Assembly (NCBI RefSeq): GCF_001654495.1
Contig: NZ_CP015849.1
Coordinates: forward strand, 1,564,501 to 1,628,500
Direction: 5' to 3'
Length of the DNA: 64,000 nucleotides
Origin: Streptomyces sp. SAT1
Lineage (GTDB): Bacteria > Actinomycetota > Actinomycetes > Streptomycetales > Streptomycetaceae
Under the pieces are notes generated by a model that saw only the letters and a program-made list of their open reading frames with translations, was not told where the DNA came from and ran no database searches. Below, piece by piece: positions 1 to 8,669 of this stretch (positions are counted from its first letter, which is position 1; the number at the start of each line of letters is the position of its first letter). The position numbers were made by a program, and so were the translations under genes.

Positions 1-66
1 CGCGCACATCCGGCCACTTCCCGACCACCACACACCATGACATTCCGTACGAGAGGACCCGACCCC

Positions 67-885
67 ATGGCCGATGCCCCCACCGGCAAGGTGACCTTCG
101 TCGGTGCCGGTCCCGGCGCCGCCGACCTGCTGACCTTCCGCGCCGCACGGGCGATCGCCGAGGCCGACGTGGTGATCTGGGCGGCCAGCCTGGTCCAGGC
201 CGAGGTGCTGGAGCACGCCCGCGCGGACGCGGAGATCCTGGACTCGGCCACCATGTCCCTGGAGGACGTCGTCGCCGTGTACGAGCGGGCCCGCGCCGAG
301 GGCCTGAGGGTGGCGCGGATCCACTCCGGCGACCCGGCGCTGTGGGGCGGTACGCAGGAGCAGCTGGACCGGTGCGCGGACCTCGGCATCGAGACGGAGA
401 TCGTGCCCGGGGTGTCGTCCTTCTCCGCCGTGGCGGCGCTCGCCGGGCGCGAGCTGACCATCCCGGAGGTGGCGCAGTCGGTCGTCCTGACCCGGCTCGG
501 CGGCGGCAAGACGCCGATGCCGCCCGGCGAGGAGGTGCGCGAGTTCGCCCGGCACGGCACCACCATGGCCGTCTTCCTGTCGGCGGCCCGCAGCGGTCAG
601 CTGGTGCGGGAGCTGCTGGAGGGCGGCTATCCGACGTCGACGCCGGTCGTGGTGGCCCACCAGGCGACCTGGCCGGAGGAGCTGGTCGTCAAGTGCACGA
701 TCGGCACCCTGGAGGAGACCGTCAAGGAGCACCGGCTCTGGAAGCACACCCTCTTCCTGGTCGGCCCGGCGCTCGGCGCGCACGGCACCCGCTCCCACCT
801 GTACCACCCGGGGCACTTCCACGGCTTCCGCAAGGCCGACCCGGAGGCCCGCAAGGCCCTGCGCGCGCGGGGTGCGAGCACGTGA
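67..885 (+). CDS. cobM: Precorrin-4 C11-methyltransferase
   Basis: An S-adenosylmethionine-dependent tetrapyrrole methylase that methylates C11 of precorrin-4 during cytosolic corrin-ring (cobalamin) synthesis. The 272-residue product has the N-terminal SAM loop GAGPGAADLLTF (about residues 13-24), the HSGDPALWGG motif near residue 88 and the family's usual length. ATG 67 is chosen because GAGAGG lies at 51-56; the in-frame ATG at 37 has no purine-rich site. The stop overlaps the GTG of cobL by 4 nt, so translation is probably coupled. The rest of the cob operon must lie upstream of the window. CobM is favoured over other TP methylases because of the following cobL and cbiG-cobJ. Confidence 0.93.
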   Translation: MADAPTGKVTFVGAGPGAADLLTFRAARAIAEADVVIWAASLVQAEVLEHARADAEILDSATMSLEDVVAVYERARAEGLRVARIHSGDPALWGGTQEQLDRCADLGIETEIVPGVSSFSAVAALAGRELTIPEVAQSVVLTRLGGGKTPMPPGEEVREFARHGTTMAVFLSAARSGQLVRELLEGGYPTSTPVVVAHQATWPEELVVKCTIGTLEETVKEHRLWKHTLFLVGPALGAHGTRSHLYHPGHFHGFRKADPEARKALRARGAST

Positions 886-2186
886 TCACGGTCGTCGGCA
901 CGGGGACGGGCGTCTCCGGGGGCGTGGGCGCCGACGTCCTCGCCGGGGCCGCGCTCGTCGTGGGCGGGCGGCGGCACCTGGACGCCGCCGCGCTGCCCGA
1001 GGGCACCCGGCGGGTGGTGCTGGGGCCGCTGGCGCCCGCGCTGGACGCGATCGCCGAGTGCGCCGGGGCGGGACGGCGCGCGGTCGTGCTGGCCTCGGGC
1101 GATCCGGGGTTCTTCGGGATCGTACGGGCGCTGGCGAAGCGGTTCGGGCCCAGGGCGCTGGACGTGCGGCCGGGGGTGTCCTCGGTGGCCGCCGCGTTCG
1201 CGCGGGTGGGGCTGCCGTGGGAGGACGCCGTGGTGGTCAGCGCGCACGGACGGGAGCTGCGGACCGCGGTCAACGTGTGCAGGGCCCGGCCGAAGGTGGC
1301 CGTGCTGACCGGTCCGGGCGCGGGCCCCGCCGAACTGGGCGCCGCGCTGGCGCGGCATCCGGCCGGTGACCGGGTGCTGGTGGTGGCCTCGGCGCTGGGC
1401 GGCGACCGCGAGCGCGTGGAGCGGGTCACGCCCGCCGAGGCCGCCGCCCGGGACTGGGGCACGGCGGTCAACGTGGTGCTCTGCCTGGACGAGGCGCGGG
1501 CGCTGGGCGCCGTGCGGACGCTCGCCGGGCCGCCGCCGCCCGCCCCGGGCTGGGCGCTGCCGGAGGACGCCTTCGCGCACCGCGACTCGATGATCACCAA
1601 GGCGGAGGTGCGGGCGCTGGCCCTGGCCCGGCTCGGGCCGTGCACCGGCGACCTGGTGTGGGACGTCGGCGCCGGTTCGGGTTCGGTGGCCGTGGAGTGC
1701 GCCCGGCTGGGCGCGGCGGTCGTCGCGGTGGAGAAGACCGCGGACGGCGTGGAGCGGGTGCGGGCCAACGCGGCCGCGCACGGCGTGGACGTGGCCGTGG
1801 TCCACGGGACGGCGCCCGGCGCGCTGGCCGGGCTCGACGCCGATCCGGACGCCGTGTTCGTCGGCGGCGGCGGGCGCGACCTGCCGGCCGTCGTCGGGGT
1901 GTGCGCGCGCCGGGCCCGCCGTACGGTCGTGGTCGCGCTTGCCGCCCTCGACCGGGTGCCCACCGCCCGGCAGGCGCTCCTCGACGCCGGGCTGACCTGC
2001 GACGGCGTACTGCTCCAGGCGTCCCGGCTCGCGCCGCTGCCGGGGGACGTGACCCGGCTCGCGGCAACCCATCCCGTTTTCCTGCTGTGGGGCGTACGGC
2101 CCCCGGCGGCCCCCGGCGAAGGGTCCCCGGCGGCCCTGCCCGAAAACGGATCCGAAGAAGAATCCGAAGAAGGAGTTGTCCAGTGA
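882..2186 (+). CDS. cobL: Precorrin-6Y C5,15-methyltransferase (decarboxylating), CbiE-CbiT fusion
   Basis: A bifunctional corrin enzyme that methylates C5 and C15 and decarboxylates the C12 acetate of precorrin-6Y. Residues ~1-210 are a CbiE-type TP methylase (ASGDPGFFGI near residue 70). Residues ~225-410 are a CbiT-type Rossmann methyltransferase with MITKAEVRALAL followed by VWDVGAGSGSVAVE. The start is GTG 882, overlapping the cobM stop; longer upstream reading runs through cobM and is not credible. The protein is 434 aa, typical for CobL. The C-terminus ends in an acidic stretch (SEEESEEG) whose DNA doubles as the purine-rich ribosome-binding region of the next gene. It overlaps cbiG-cobJ by 4 nt. 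Confidence 0.93.
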   Translation: MITVVGTGTGVSGGVGADVLAGAALVVGGRRHLDAAALPEGTRRVVLGPLAPALDAIAECAGAGRRAVVLASGDPGFFGIVRALAKRFGPRALDVRPGVSSVAAAFARVGLPWEDAVVVSAHGRELRTAVNVCRARPKVAVLTGPGAGPAELGAALARHPAGDRVLVVASALGGDRERVERVTPAEAAARDWGTAVNVVLCLDEARALGAVRTLAGPPPPAPGWALPEDAFAHRDSMITKAEVRALALARLGPCTGDLVWDVGAGSGSVAVECARLGAAVVAVEKTADGVERVRANAAAHGVDVAVVHGTAPGALAGLDADPDAVFVGGGGRDLPAVVGVCARRARRTVVVALAALDRVPTARQALLDAGLTCDGVLLQASRLAPLPGDVTRLAATHPVFLLWGVRPPAAPGEGSPAALPENGSEEESEEGVVQ

Positions 2187-3883
2187 TCGGCCTCATTTCC
2201 GCCACCGCGGCGGGCGCGGTGGCGCGGGACCGGCTGGCGGCCGCGTGGCCGGAGCGCACCCGGGTCTACGACGGGCCCGCGGGCGACGCCGTACGGGCCG
2301 CGTTCGCCGAGTGCGAGCAGCTGGTGTGCTTCCTGGCCACGGGCGCGGTGGTCCGGCTGATCGCGCCGCTGCTGGCGGACAAGGCGTCCGACCCGGGCGT
2401 GGTCTGCGTCGACGAGGGCGGCCGGTTCGCCGTGTCGCTGGTCGGCGGGCACGGCGGCGGCGCCAACCAGCTGGCCGGAGAGGTCGCCGGGGTGCTGGGC
2501 GCCGCGCCGGTGGTGACGACCGCGACGGACGCCGCGGGACTGGCCGGTCTGGACACCCTCGGCCTGCCCGTCGAGGGCGACGTGGCCGGGGTGTCGCGGG
2601 CGCTGCTGGACGGGGTGCCGGTACGGCTCGACGCCGAGGTGCCCTGGCCGCTGCCCGCGCTGCCCCTCGCGCCCCCCGGAACGGCGGCCGACTACGCCGT
2701 ACGGGTGACGGACCGGGCGGTCGCGGCGGGCGGCCGCGAGGTGGTCCTCAGGCCGCCGTCCCTGGCCGTCGGCGTGGGCGCCTCCGCCGGGGCGCCCGCC
2801 GAAGAGGTGCTGCACCTGGTCGAGGACGCGCTGCGCGAGGCCGGGCTGTCCCCGCGCAGTGTCGCCCACCTGGCGACGGTGGACGCCAAGGCCGGCGAAC
2901 CCGGCATCGTCGCCGCGGCCGAGGCGCTGGGGGTGCCCCTGGTGACGTACTCCGCCGCCGAGCTGGCCGGGGTCGACGTGCCCCACCCGTCCGACGCGCC
3001 GCTCGCCGCAGTCGGCACCCCCTCGGTCGCCGAGGCCGCCGCCCTGCTCGGCGGCGGTGAACTCCTCGTCCCCAAGCGGAAGTCGGCGCGGGCGGACGGA
3101 CGGCCCGCGATGGCGACGTGCGCGGTCGTACGGCGGCCGGTGCGCGGGCGGCTCGCGGTGGTCGGGCTCGGCCCCGGCGCCCGGGACCTGCTGACCCCGC
3201 GCGCCCGCGGCGAACTGCGCCGCGCCTCCGTGCTGGTGGGGCTCGACCAGTACGTCGACCAGATCCGCGACCTGCTGCGGCCGGGCACCCGGATCCTGGA
3301 GTCGGGGCTCGGCGCCGAGGAGGAGCGGGCCAGGACCGCCGTCGCCGAGGCCCGCGCCGGGCACGCCGTCGCGCTGATCGGCAGCGGCGACGCCGGGGTG
3401 TACGCCATGGCCTCGCCCGCGCTCGCCGAGGCGTCCGACGACATCGAGGTGGCCGGGGTGCCGGGGGTCACGGCGGCGCTCGCGGCCGGGGCGATCCTGG
3501 GCGCGCCGCTCGGGCACGACCATGTCTCGATCAGCCTGTCCGACCTGCACACCCCGTGGGAGGTCATCGAGCGGCGGGTGCGGGCCGCCGCCGAGTCCGA
3601 TCTCGTCGTGACCTTCTACAACCCCCGTTCGCGGGGCCGGGACTGGCAGCTGCCCGAGGCGCTGGCGATCCTGGCCGGGCACCGGGACCCGAAGACACCG
3701 GTCGGTGTCGTGCGCAACGCCTCACGGCCCGACGAGTCGAGCCGGCTGACCACGCTGGCCGCGCTCGACCCGGCGACCGTGGACATGATGACCGTCGTGA
3801 CCGTGGGCAACACGGCGACCCGGCGGATCGCGGGCCGCATGGTGACCCCGCGCGGCTACCGCTGGCAGGGGGAGCACGCGTGA
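2183..3883 (+). CDS. cobJ: CbiG-CobJ fusion: cobalt-precorrin-5A hydrolase / precorrin-3B C17-methyltransferase
   Basis: A two-domain corrin enzyme. Residues ~1-310 are CbiG-like (N-terminal FLATGAVVRLIAPLL; C-terminal part from GVGASAGAPAEEV), which opens the delta-lactone and releases acetaldehyde. Residues ~318-566 are a CobJ/CbiH TP methylase (VVGLGPGARDLLT, LIGSGDAGVYAM, TFYNPRSRGRDWQL) that contracts the ring by C17 methylation. The GTG start at 2183 has AAGAAGGAG at 2167-2175 with a 7-nt spacer and overlaps the cobL stop. Such fusions are common in actinomycetes, and 566 aa fits. CbiG together with the chelatase cbiX downstream points to an early-cobalt (anaerobic-type) branch, although several names follow the aerobic scheme. 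Confidence 0.92.
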   Translation: MIGLISATAAGAVARDRLAAAWPERTRVYDGPAGDAVRAAFAECEQLVCFLATGAVVRLIAPLLADKASDPGVVCVDEGGRFAVSLVGGHGGGANQLAGEVAGVLGAAPVVTTATDAAGLAGLDTLGLPVEGDVAGVSRALLDGVPVRLDAEVPWPLPALPLAPPGTAADYAVRVTDRAVAAGGREVVLRPPSLAVGVGASAGAPAEEVLHLVEDALREAGLSPRSVAHLATVDAKAGEPGIVAAAEALGVPLVTYSAAELAGVDVPHPSDAPLAAVGTPSVAEAAALLGGGELLVPKRKSARADGRPAMATCAVVRRPVRGRLAVVGLGPGARDLLTPRARGELRRASVLVGLDQYVDQIRDLLRPGTRILESGLGAEEERARTAVAEARAGHAVALIGSGDAGVYAMASPALAEASDDIEVAGVPGVTAALAAGAILGAPLGHDHVSISLSDLHTPWEVIERRVRAAAESDLVVTFYNPRSRGRDWQLPEALAILAGHRDPKTPVGVVRNASRPDESSRLTTLAALDPATVDMMTVVTVGNTATRRIAGRMVTPRGYRWQGEHA

Positions 3884-3975
3884 GCGCCGGTGCCCCGGCG
3901 GCCACCACCCGCCTCCCCTGCCGCACCCCGTACCACCCATCGCACCACCCCCTTTCACCCGAGGAGATCCTGTGA
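3880..3975 (+). CDS. Possible 31-aa coupling ORF between cobJ and cbiX
   Basis: A GTG at 3880 overlaps the cobJ stop (GTGA), is preceded by AGGGGGA at 3867-3873, and opens a 31-residue frame rich in Pro and His. Its TGA at 3973-3975 overlaps the GTG start of cbiX. Both junctions are textbook coupling overlaps, so ribosomes could run from cobJ to cbiX through this frame. No known peptide family is recognised. It may only be a translational bridge or chance, since cbiX has its own GAGGAG at 3961-3966. Confidence 0.3.
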   Translation: MSAGAPAATTRLPCRTPYHPSHHPLSPEEIL

Positions 3976-4904
3976 CCACCCCGACGCCGCCCGCCCTGCT
4001 CATCGCCGGACACGGCACCCGGGACGACGCCGGTGCCGCGGCCTTCCGCGACTTCGTGCGGGAGCTGGGCCGCCGCCATCCCGAACTGCCCGTGGCGGGC
4101 GGCTTCATCGAGCTGTCCCCGCCGCCGCTGGGCGACGCGGTCACCGAACTGGTGGAGCGCGGTGCGCGCCGGTTCGCCGCCGTGCCGCTGATGCTGGTGT
4201 CCGCCGGGCACGCCAAGGGGGACATCCCGGCGGCCCTGGCCCGCGAGAAGGAGCGGCACCCGGGGATCTCGTACACCTACGGCCGTCCGCTGGGCCCGCA
4301 CCCGGCGCTGCTGCGGGTGCTGGAGCGGCGGCTGGACGAGGCTCTCCGGGGCACGGGCGACGACCGCTCCGAGGTGACCGTGCTGCTGGTCGGGCGCGGT
4401 TCGACCGACCCGGACGCCAACGCCGAGGTGTTCAAGGCGTCCCGGCTGCTGTGGGAGGGGCGCGGGTACGCGGGCGTGGAGACCGCGTTCGTGTCGCTGG
4501 CCGCGCCGGACGTGCCGAGCGGTCTGGACCGGTGCGTCCGGCTGGGTGCCCGGCGGATCGTCGTCCTGCCGTACTTCCTGTTCACCGGCATCCTGCCGGA
4601 CCGGGTCCGGCGGCAGACCGAGGACTGGGCGGCGGCCCACCCGGACGTCGAGGTGCGTGCGGCGGACGTCATCGGACCGGAGCCCGAACTGCTCGACCTG
4701 GTGATGGAGCGCTACGAGGAGGCGGCCGGGGGCATGGTGCGCATGAACTGCGACTCCTGCGTCTACCGCATCGCCCTGCCCGGCTTCGAGGACAAGGTGG
4801 GGCTGCCGCAGCAGCCGCACTTCCACCCGGACGACGACGGCCACCATCACGGCCACGGGCACGGCCACCACCATGGCGGGCACTCGCACGAGCATGCGCA
4901 CTGA
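3972..4904 (+). CDS. cbiX: Sirohydrochlorin cobaltochelatase, CbiX type, with His-rich tail
   Basis: Inserts Co2+ (or related metal) into sirohydrochlorin at the entry of the corrin pathway. The product is 310 aa with two CbiX-fold halves: the first has LLIAGHGTRDDAG at ~10-22, and the second begins near VTVLLVGRGSTDPDAN at ~136. After the chelatase core comes MNCDSCVYR (~257-265), a cysteine pair, then a C-terminal run of alternating His and Gly. His-rich tails are known in CbiX proteins and are taken to bind or store metal. GTG 3972 has GAGGAG at 3961-3966. The gene overlaps the beginning of the cobC frame. Confidence 0.92.
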   Translation: MTTPTPPALLIAGHGTRDDAGAAAFRDFVRELGRRHPELPVAGGFIELSPPPLGDAVTELVERGARRFAAVPLMLVSAGHAKGDIPAALAREKERHPGISYTYGRPLGPHPALLRVLERRLDEALRGTGDDRSEVTVLLVGRGSTDPDANAEVFKASRLLWEGRGYAGVETAFVSLAAPDVPSGLDRCVRLGARRIVVLPYFLFTGILPDRVRRQTEDWAAAHPDVEVRAADVIGPEPELLDLVMERYEEAAGGMVRMNCDSCVYRIALPGFEDKVGLPQQPHFHPDDDGHHHGHGHGHHHGGHSHEHAH

Positions 4905-6033
4905 CATGCGCGCCGAGGAGCACGCGGTGGCGGCCGGGGGTGCCGGGGCCGACGGGGCGGCCGGGGCCGGCGAGACCGGCGGGCACGATCTGCGGCACCA
5001 CGGGGACGCGGAGGTGCGCGACGACGGCGCGGCGCTGACCGACCTCGCCGTGAACGTGCGGACCGGGACCCCGCCGCCGTGGCTGCGGGAGCGGATCGCC
5101 GCCTCGCTGGACTCGCTCGCGGCCTACCCGGACGGGCGGGCCGCGCGGGCCGCGGTGGCCGCCCGGCACGGGCTGCCGGTGGACCGGGTGCTGCTCACGG
5201 CGGGCGCGGCGGAGGCGTTCGTGCTGCTGGCGCGGGCGCTGAAGGTGCGCAGGCCGGTCGTCGTGCACCCACAGTTCACCGAGCCGGAGGCGGCGCTGCG
5301 GGACGCGGGGCACTCCGTGGACCGGGTGCTGCTGCGGGAACGGGACGGCTTCCGGCTCGACCCTGCGGACGTGCCCGGGGACGCGGACCTGGTGGTGGTC
5401 GGCAACCCGACCAACCCGACGTCGGTGCTGCATCCGGCCCGGACGCTCACCCGGCTCGCCCGGCCGGGCCGCACGGTGGTGGTCGACGAGGCGTTCATGG
5501 ACGCGGTGCCCGGCGAGCGGGAGGCGCTGGCCGGGCGGACCGACGTGCCCGGCCTCGTGGTGCTGCGCAGCCTCACCAAGACCTGGGGGCTGGCCGGACT
5601 GCGCATCGGCTACGTGCTGTCCGCGCCGGAGACCGTCGCCGCGCTGGAGCGGGCCCAGCCACTGTGGCCGGTGTCCGGCCCGGCGCTGGCGGCGGCGACG
5701 GCGTGCGTAGAGCCGCGCGCCCTGGCCGAGGCGGCGCACGCGGCGCACCGCATCGCCGCGGACCGCGGCCACCTGGTGGCGGGCCTGACCGCCTTCGCTG
5801 ACCGCGGCCTCCATGTGGCCGGGCCCGCCGAGGGCCCGTTCGTCCTGGTGCGGACACCGGACGCGGCAGGCGTACGCCGACGGCTGCGCGCCCTCGGGTA
5901 CGCGGTCCGCCGCGGGGACACCTTCCCGGGGCTCGGACCCGACTGGATACGGGTCGCGGTGCGGGACCGGGGGACGACGGACGGGTTCCTGACGGCGCTG
6001 GACGCCGCGCTCGGACCGGCCCGGGGACGGTGA
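4894..6033 (+). CDS. cobC: CobC-like PLP-dependent aminotransferase/decarboxylase
   Basis: A fold-type I PLP enzyme of the histidinol-phosphate aminotransferase/CobC group. In cobalamin operons this family is linked to making the aminopropanol (phosphate) arm from threonine phosphate. Motifs seen are LTAGAAEAFVLLARAL, the NPTNPTS loop, VVDEAFMDAV and SLTKTWGLAGLRIGY, where Lys binds PLP. In-frame ATGs lie at 4873, 4894 and 4906, all within or just after the cbiX end and none with a good Shine-Dalgarno site; 4894 is a compromise and the true start may be 4906. The first ~45 residues are Ala/Gly-rich and variable. Substrate is inferred from context; a histidinol-phosphate role is the alternative. 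Confidence 0.82.
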   Translation: MRTDMRAEEHAVAAGGAGADGAAGAGETGGHDLRHHGDAEVRDDGAALTDLAVNVRTGTPPPWLRERIAASLDSLAAYPDGRAARAAVAARHGLPVDRVLLTAGAAEAFVLLARALKVRRPVVVHPQFTEPEAALRDAGHSVDRVLLRERDGFRLDPADVPGDADLVVVGNPTNPTSVLHPARTLTRLARPGRTVVVDEAFMDAVPGEREALAGRTDVPGLVVLRSLTKTWGLAGLRIGYVLSAPETVAALERAQPLWPVSGPALAAATACVEPRALAEAAHAAHRIAADRGHLVAGLTAFADRGLHVAGPAEGPFVLVRTPDAAGVRRRLRALGYAVRRGDTFPGLGPDWIRVAVRDRGTTDGFLTALDAALGPARGR

Positions 6034-6063
6034 ACGGCCGGCCCGCAGACGGTGAACGGCCGG
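6026..6063. repeat. Two 16-bp direct repeats at the cobC stop
   Basis: GACGGTGAACGGCCGG occurs at 6026-6041, spanning the cobC stop, and again at 6048-6063. The rest of the convergent intergenic stretch to 6192 is GGCCGGTG-rich low-complexity DNA. I see no gene in it. Confidence 0.7.
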
Positions 6064-6192
6064 TTCGCGGGTTCGGTGGCCGGTGGCTGGTGGCCGGTGA
6101 CCGACGGGTGGCCCGGTGACCGCGGGTGAACGGGGCCGGAACGGCTCCCGGGCGGCGGCCCGGAGGAAGGGGGGCCGCCCGGTACCGGCGGC

Positions 6193-7386
6193 TCAGTGTG
6201 CCGACGGCACTCCCGGCTCCCTGTCCCCGGGCGCCAGGACGGCACCGGGCGCCGGGACGGCATGGGCCGGGCGGGCGTGGGCCGGTGTCCGGGCGGGGGC
6301 GGCCGCGAAGGGGAAGCGGGACCGCAGCCACCGCTCGGCGGGCCGTTCCACCCACTGGTAGCAGAGCCCGGCCAGGGCCAGGCTGACGGCCAGCACCCCC
6401 GCCCAGAACACGAGGGTGGCGGCGCCGGGAGCGGGCTTGCCCCAGTGGTACACCGCGCTGCGCAGAACGATCTCGTGGATGAGGTACCAGGCGAACGACC
6501 AGTGTCCGAGCCGGATCATCCAGGGGCCGCCGAGGCCGGTGCGCGTGCCGTTCAGGTCGGCGCGGGCGGCGGCCCGGATCAGGGCGGCGAAGATCGGCGC
6601 GGAGAGCCACTGCGAGGCGACGTAGGGGCTGTACCACAGGCCGTCGGGGACCGCGTGGTGCCAGGGGATCAGCACCAGGTGCCAGCCGACGACCAGGGCG
6701 GCGGCCACCGGCAGGGGCAGCGGGGGCCGATGGCCCCGTTTGAGGGCGAGACCGGCCACCACGCCGAGGACGAACTGGAGGAGGCGGGTCAGCGGCAGGT
6801 AGTCGAGCGCCCAGTTGCGCGTCGCGGGCGTCAGACCGGACAGGGCCGGCCACAGCACGAACGCGGCGCAGGTGACGGCGGCCGCCGTCCAGCCCCACAC
6901 CCGGGTACGACGGCCGGCGAGCAGCGCCAGCAGCAGCGGGAAGGTGAGATAGAACCACGCCTCGTCACTGAGCGACCAGGCCGCCGGGTTGCCGCCCTTG
7001 AAGATGACGGGCTGCGGGAACCAGGAGTGGATCAGCAGCAGGTTCGCTCCGACCGCCTTGAGCGACACCGCCCGCCCCATGGCGACGTACACGGCGACCG
7101 ACGCGGCGACACTGACGGCGAGCATCGGCCAGATCCGGGCGAACCGCCGCCACAGGAAGATCCGGGCGGGCACCCGCACCCCGTCGTAGCTCCAGGCGAG
7201 GACCGCGCCCGACAGCACGAAGAAGAACGTCACACCGCTCCGGCCGTACCAGACCGCTTCGCTGACCCAGGGGACGGCCCCCACCTGGCGTGACAGGTGG
7301 TAGAGCACGACCAGCAGGGCCGCCCAGAACCGCAGCCCGGTCAGCGAGGGCAACCGGTCGCGTCCGGCCGCCGGTGTGGAGCCCAT
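6193..7386 (-). CDS. Acyltransferase family 3 integral membrane protein (OafA/YrhL-like)
   Basis: A multi-pass membrane protein of the acyltransferase 3 family, whose members O-acylate sugars, cell-wall polymers or secondary metabolites using acyl donors at the inner membrane. The N-terminal LTGLRFWAALLVVLYHLS carries the conserved Arg and His of the family. About ten hydrophobic segments follow, with FFFVLSGAVLAWSY (~52-65) and GHWSFAWYLIHE near residue 320. The 397-aa form starts at ATG 7386, preceded on the minus strand by GGAAGGA; longer frames upstream lack support. The C-terminal ~35 residues are a Pro/Ala-rich tail. It stands alone, convergent with cobC, so its substrate is unknown. 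Confidence 0.85.
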   Translation of the reverse strand: MGSTPAAGRDRLPSLTGLRFWAALLVVLYHLSRQVGAVPWVSEAVWYGRSGVTFFFVLSGAVLAWSYDGVRVPARIFLWRRFARIWPMLAVSVAASVAVYVAMGRAVSLKAVGANLLLIHSWFPQPVIFKGGNPAAWSLSDEAWFYLTFPLLLALLAGRRTRVWGWTAAAVTCAAFVLWPALSGLTPATRNWALDYLPLTRLLQFVLGVVAGLALKRGHRPPLPLPVAAALVVGWHLVLIPWHHAVPDGLWYSPYVASQWLSAPIFAALIRAAARADLNGTRTGLGGPWMIRLGHWSFAWYLIHEIVLRSAVYHWGKPAPGAATLVFWAGVLAVSLALAGLCYQWVERPAERWLRSRFPFAAAPARTPAHARPAHAVPAPGAVLAPGDREPGVPSAH

Positions 7387-7680
7387 CTCGTTTCCTTCCC
7401 GCTTCGTCCAAAGGGGACGGCCCGCCCGCCCGGCACAGCCGGGGGCCACCGGAACGTACCGGGGCGACAGAGCGTGAACGGAGGAGCAGACCGGACCCGA
7501 ACAACAACCGAGCCGGAGAAACAGAAGAACGAGCGTCGTCCGAGAGGAGAACCGAGCCGGTCCGGCCGGCGTCTCGGCCTTCTCCCCGCCCGTCCCCGGG
7601 ATCCCCCATCGCGCTCCCCAGCACGAGGACCGGATGCTATCACCCGGTTCCCGGCTCCTGACCTGGCCGAAGACGCGTCC
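7387..7680. other. Intergenic region upstream of the acyltransferase
   Basis: Between the acyltransferase start and the downstream hairpin of the surface-protein gene I see no convincing gene. It must hold the acyltransferase promoter on the minus strand. The stretch 7490-7560 is relatively purine-rich. Small open frames here have no recognisable features. Confidence 0.5.
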
Positions 7681-7725
7681 GGGCGGGTGCGGGGCCCGGT
7701 CCTCGCGGCGCCCCCGCACCCGCCC
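7681..7725 (-). terminator. Rho-independent-type hairpin after the LAETG protein gene
   Basis: A 14-bp perfect stem pairs GGGCGGGTGCGGGG (7681-7694) with its complement at 7712-7725 across a 17-nt loop. It begins 15 nt past the stop of the minus-strand gene. There is no U-tract, as is common in Streptomyces. Confidence 0.7.
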
Positions 7726-7739
7726 CGTCACTCCTCGCG

Positions 7740-8669
7740 TCAGCTCCTGCGCCTGCGCAGCAGCGCCAGGACTGCGCCGCCCGCCGCCAGGAGCACCGCC
7801 GAGCCCCCCGCGAGGTAGGGCGTCAGGGAGCTGCCGCCGGTCTCGGCGAGGTCGGCCTTCGCGGGTTCGGCGGGCTCGGTGGCGGGGGCGCCCTGGGGCT
7901 TCACCTCGGAGGCGGGGGTGGCGGCGGGCTCGGGGGACTTCTCCGGGGCCGCGGGCGACTCGCAGCTCGCGTGGGCGAGGGTGACGGTGCCCTCGACCTC
8001 GGCGACGTTGAGCTTGAGCGGGTTGACGGAGACCTTGAGCCGCAGGGCCGTCGCCGCGGCCGTGCGGGAGGTGGTCTCGTGCTGCGAGAGGTCGAGGCGG
8101 ACCTCGCCGACCGCCGGGACCCGCACCCGGGTGGTGCCGCCCGCGGACAGCGTCACCTTCTTGCCGAGCACCGTCACCGCGCCCAGCACCTCGCTGGTGG
8201 CGGCCGGGGTCCGGCCGGTCGCGCAGGTCGCCCTGGAGGTGACCTGGTCGACCTCGATGACCGACAGCAGGGGCAGTCCGGGCAGGTGGACGCGGGCGTG
8301 GGCGAGGCGCACGCTGCCCTCGGCCCCGCTCGCCGAGACCTTCGCGTCCGCCGTCGCCACGTCCGCGCTGAGCACGGTGAACGGCCTGCCGCCGTCGACG
8401 CCGTCGAGGCGGGCGCTCAGCGCGGTCTGCCGGGCGCTCGCCGGTGCCTGGACCTCGTTGAGGGAGACGGTGAGCGGGACGTTCACCGTCTTGTTGAGCA
8501 GGGACACGTCCAGGCCGGTGCGCAGCACGGACGCGCTCGCGCGGCCGTGGCCGTCGCTCGCGTGGGCGGAGCCCGCGCCGGCCAGCGCCGCCGGGCCTGC
8601 GGCGAGGACGGTGGCCGCGGCTGCGACGGCGCAGCGGCGTGCGGGCATGCGGAAGTTGTTGCCGTTCAC
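7740..8669 (-). CDS. Sortase-anchored surface protein (SCO1860-family, LAETG)
   Basis: An exported cell-wall-linked protein. A signal peptide covers ~1-37 (basic start, Ala-rich core, probable AHA cleavage), followed by a beta-rich extracellular region of ~200 residues, a Pro/Glu/Ala linker, then LAETG (274-278), a hydrophobic segment and RRRRS. LAXTG is the signal read by actinobacterial class E sortases. I chose GTG 8669, nine nt after a GGGGG run on the minus strand; ATG 8648 is a possible alternative within the signal peptide. The architecture matches the family named after S. coelicolor SCO1860 (recalled, not searched). Binding partner and function are unknown. It is monocistronic. Confidence 0.87.
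   Translation of the reverse strand: MNGNNFRMPARRCAVAAAATVLAAGPAALAGAGSAHASDGHGRASASVLRTGLDVSLLNKTVNVPLTVSLNEVQAPASARQTALSARLDGVDGGRPFTVLSADVATADAKVSASGAEGSVRLAHARVHLPGLPLLSVIEVDQVTSRATCATGRTPAATSEVLGAVTVLGKKVTLSAGGTTRVRVPAVGEVRLDLSQHETTSRTAAATALRLKVSVNPLKLNVAEVEGTVTLAHASCESPAAPEKSPEPAATPASEVKPQGAPATEPAEPAKADLAETGGSSLTPYLAGGSAVLLAAGGAVLALLRRRRS

Noticed and set aside
1..66. Cobalamin riboswitch upstream of cobM
   Set aside because: Only 66 nt precede cobM and they are inside an operon; no B12-box-like sequence is visible. A riboswitch, if present, is outside the window.
722..3682. A 986-codon open frame on the minus strand across the cob genes
   Set aside because: It lies antisense to three well-supported cob genes, has low-complexity Arg/Gly/Pro composition and no recognisable motif; long antisense frames are a by-product of high GC3.
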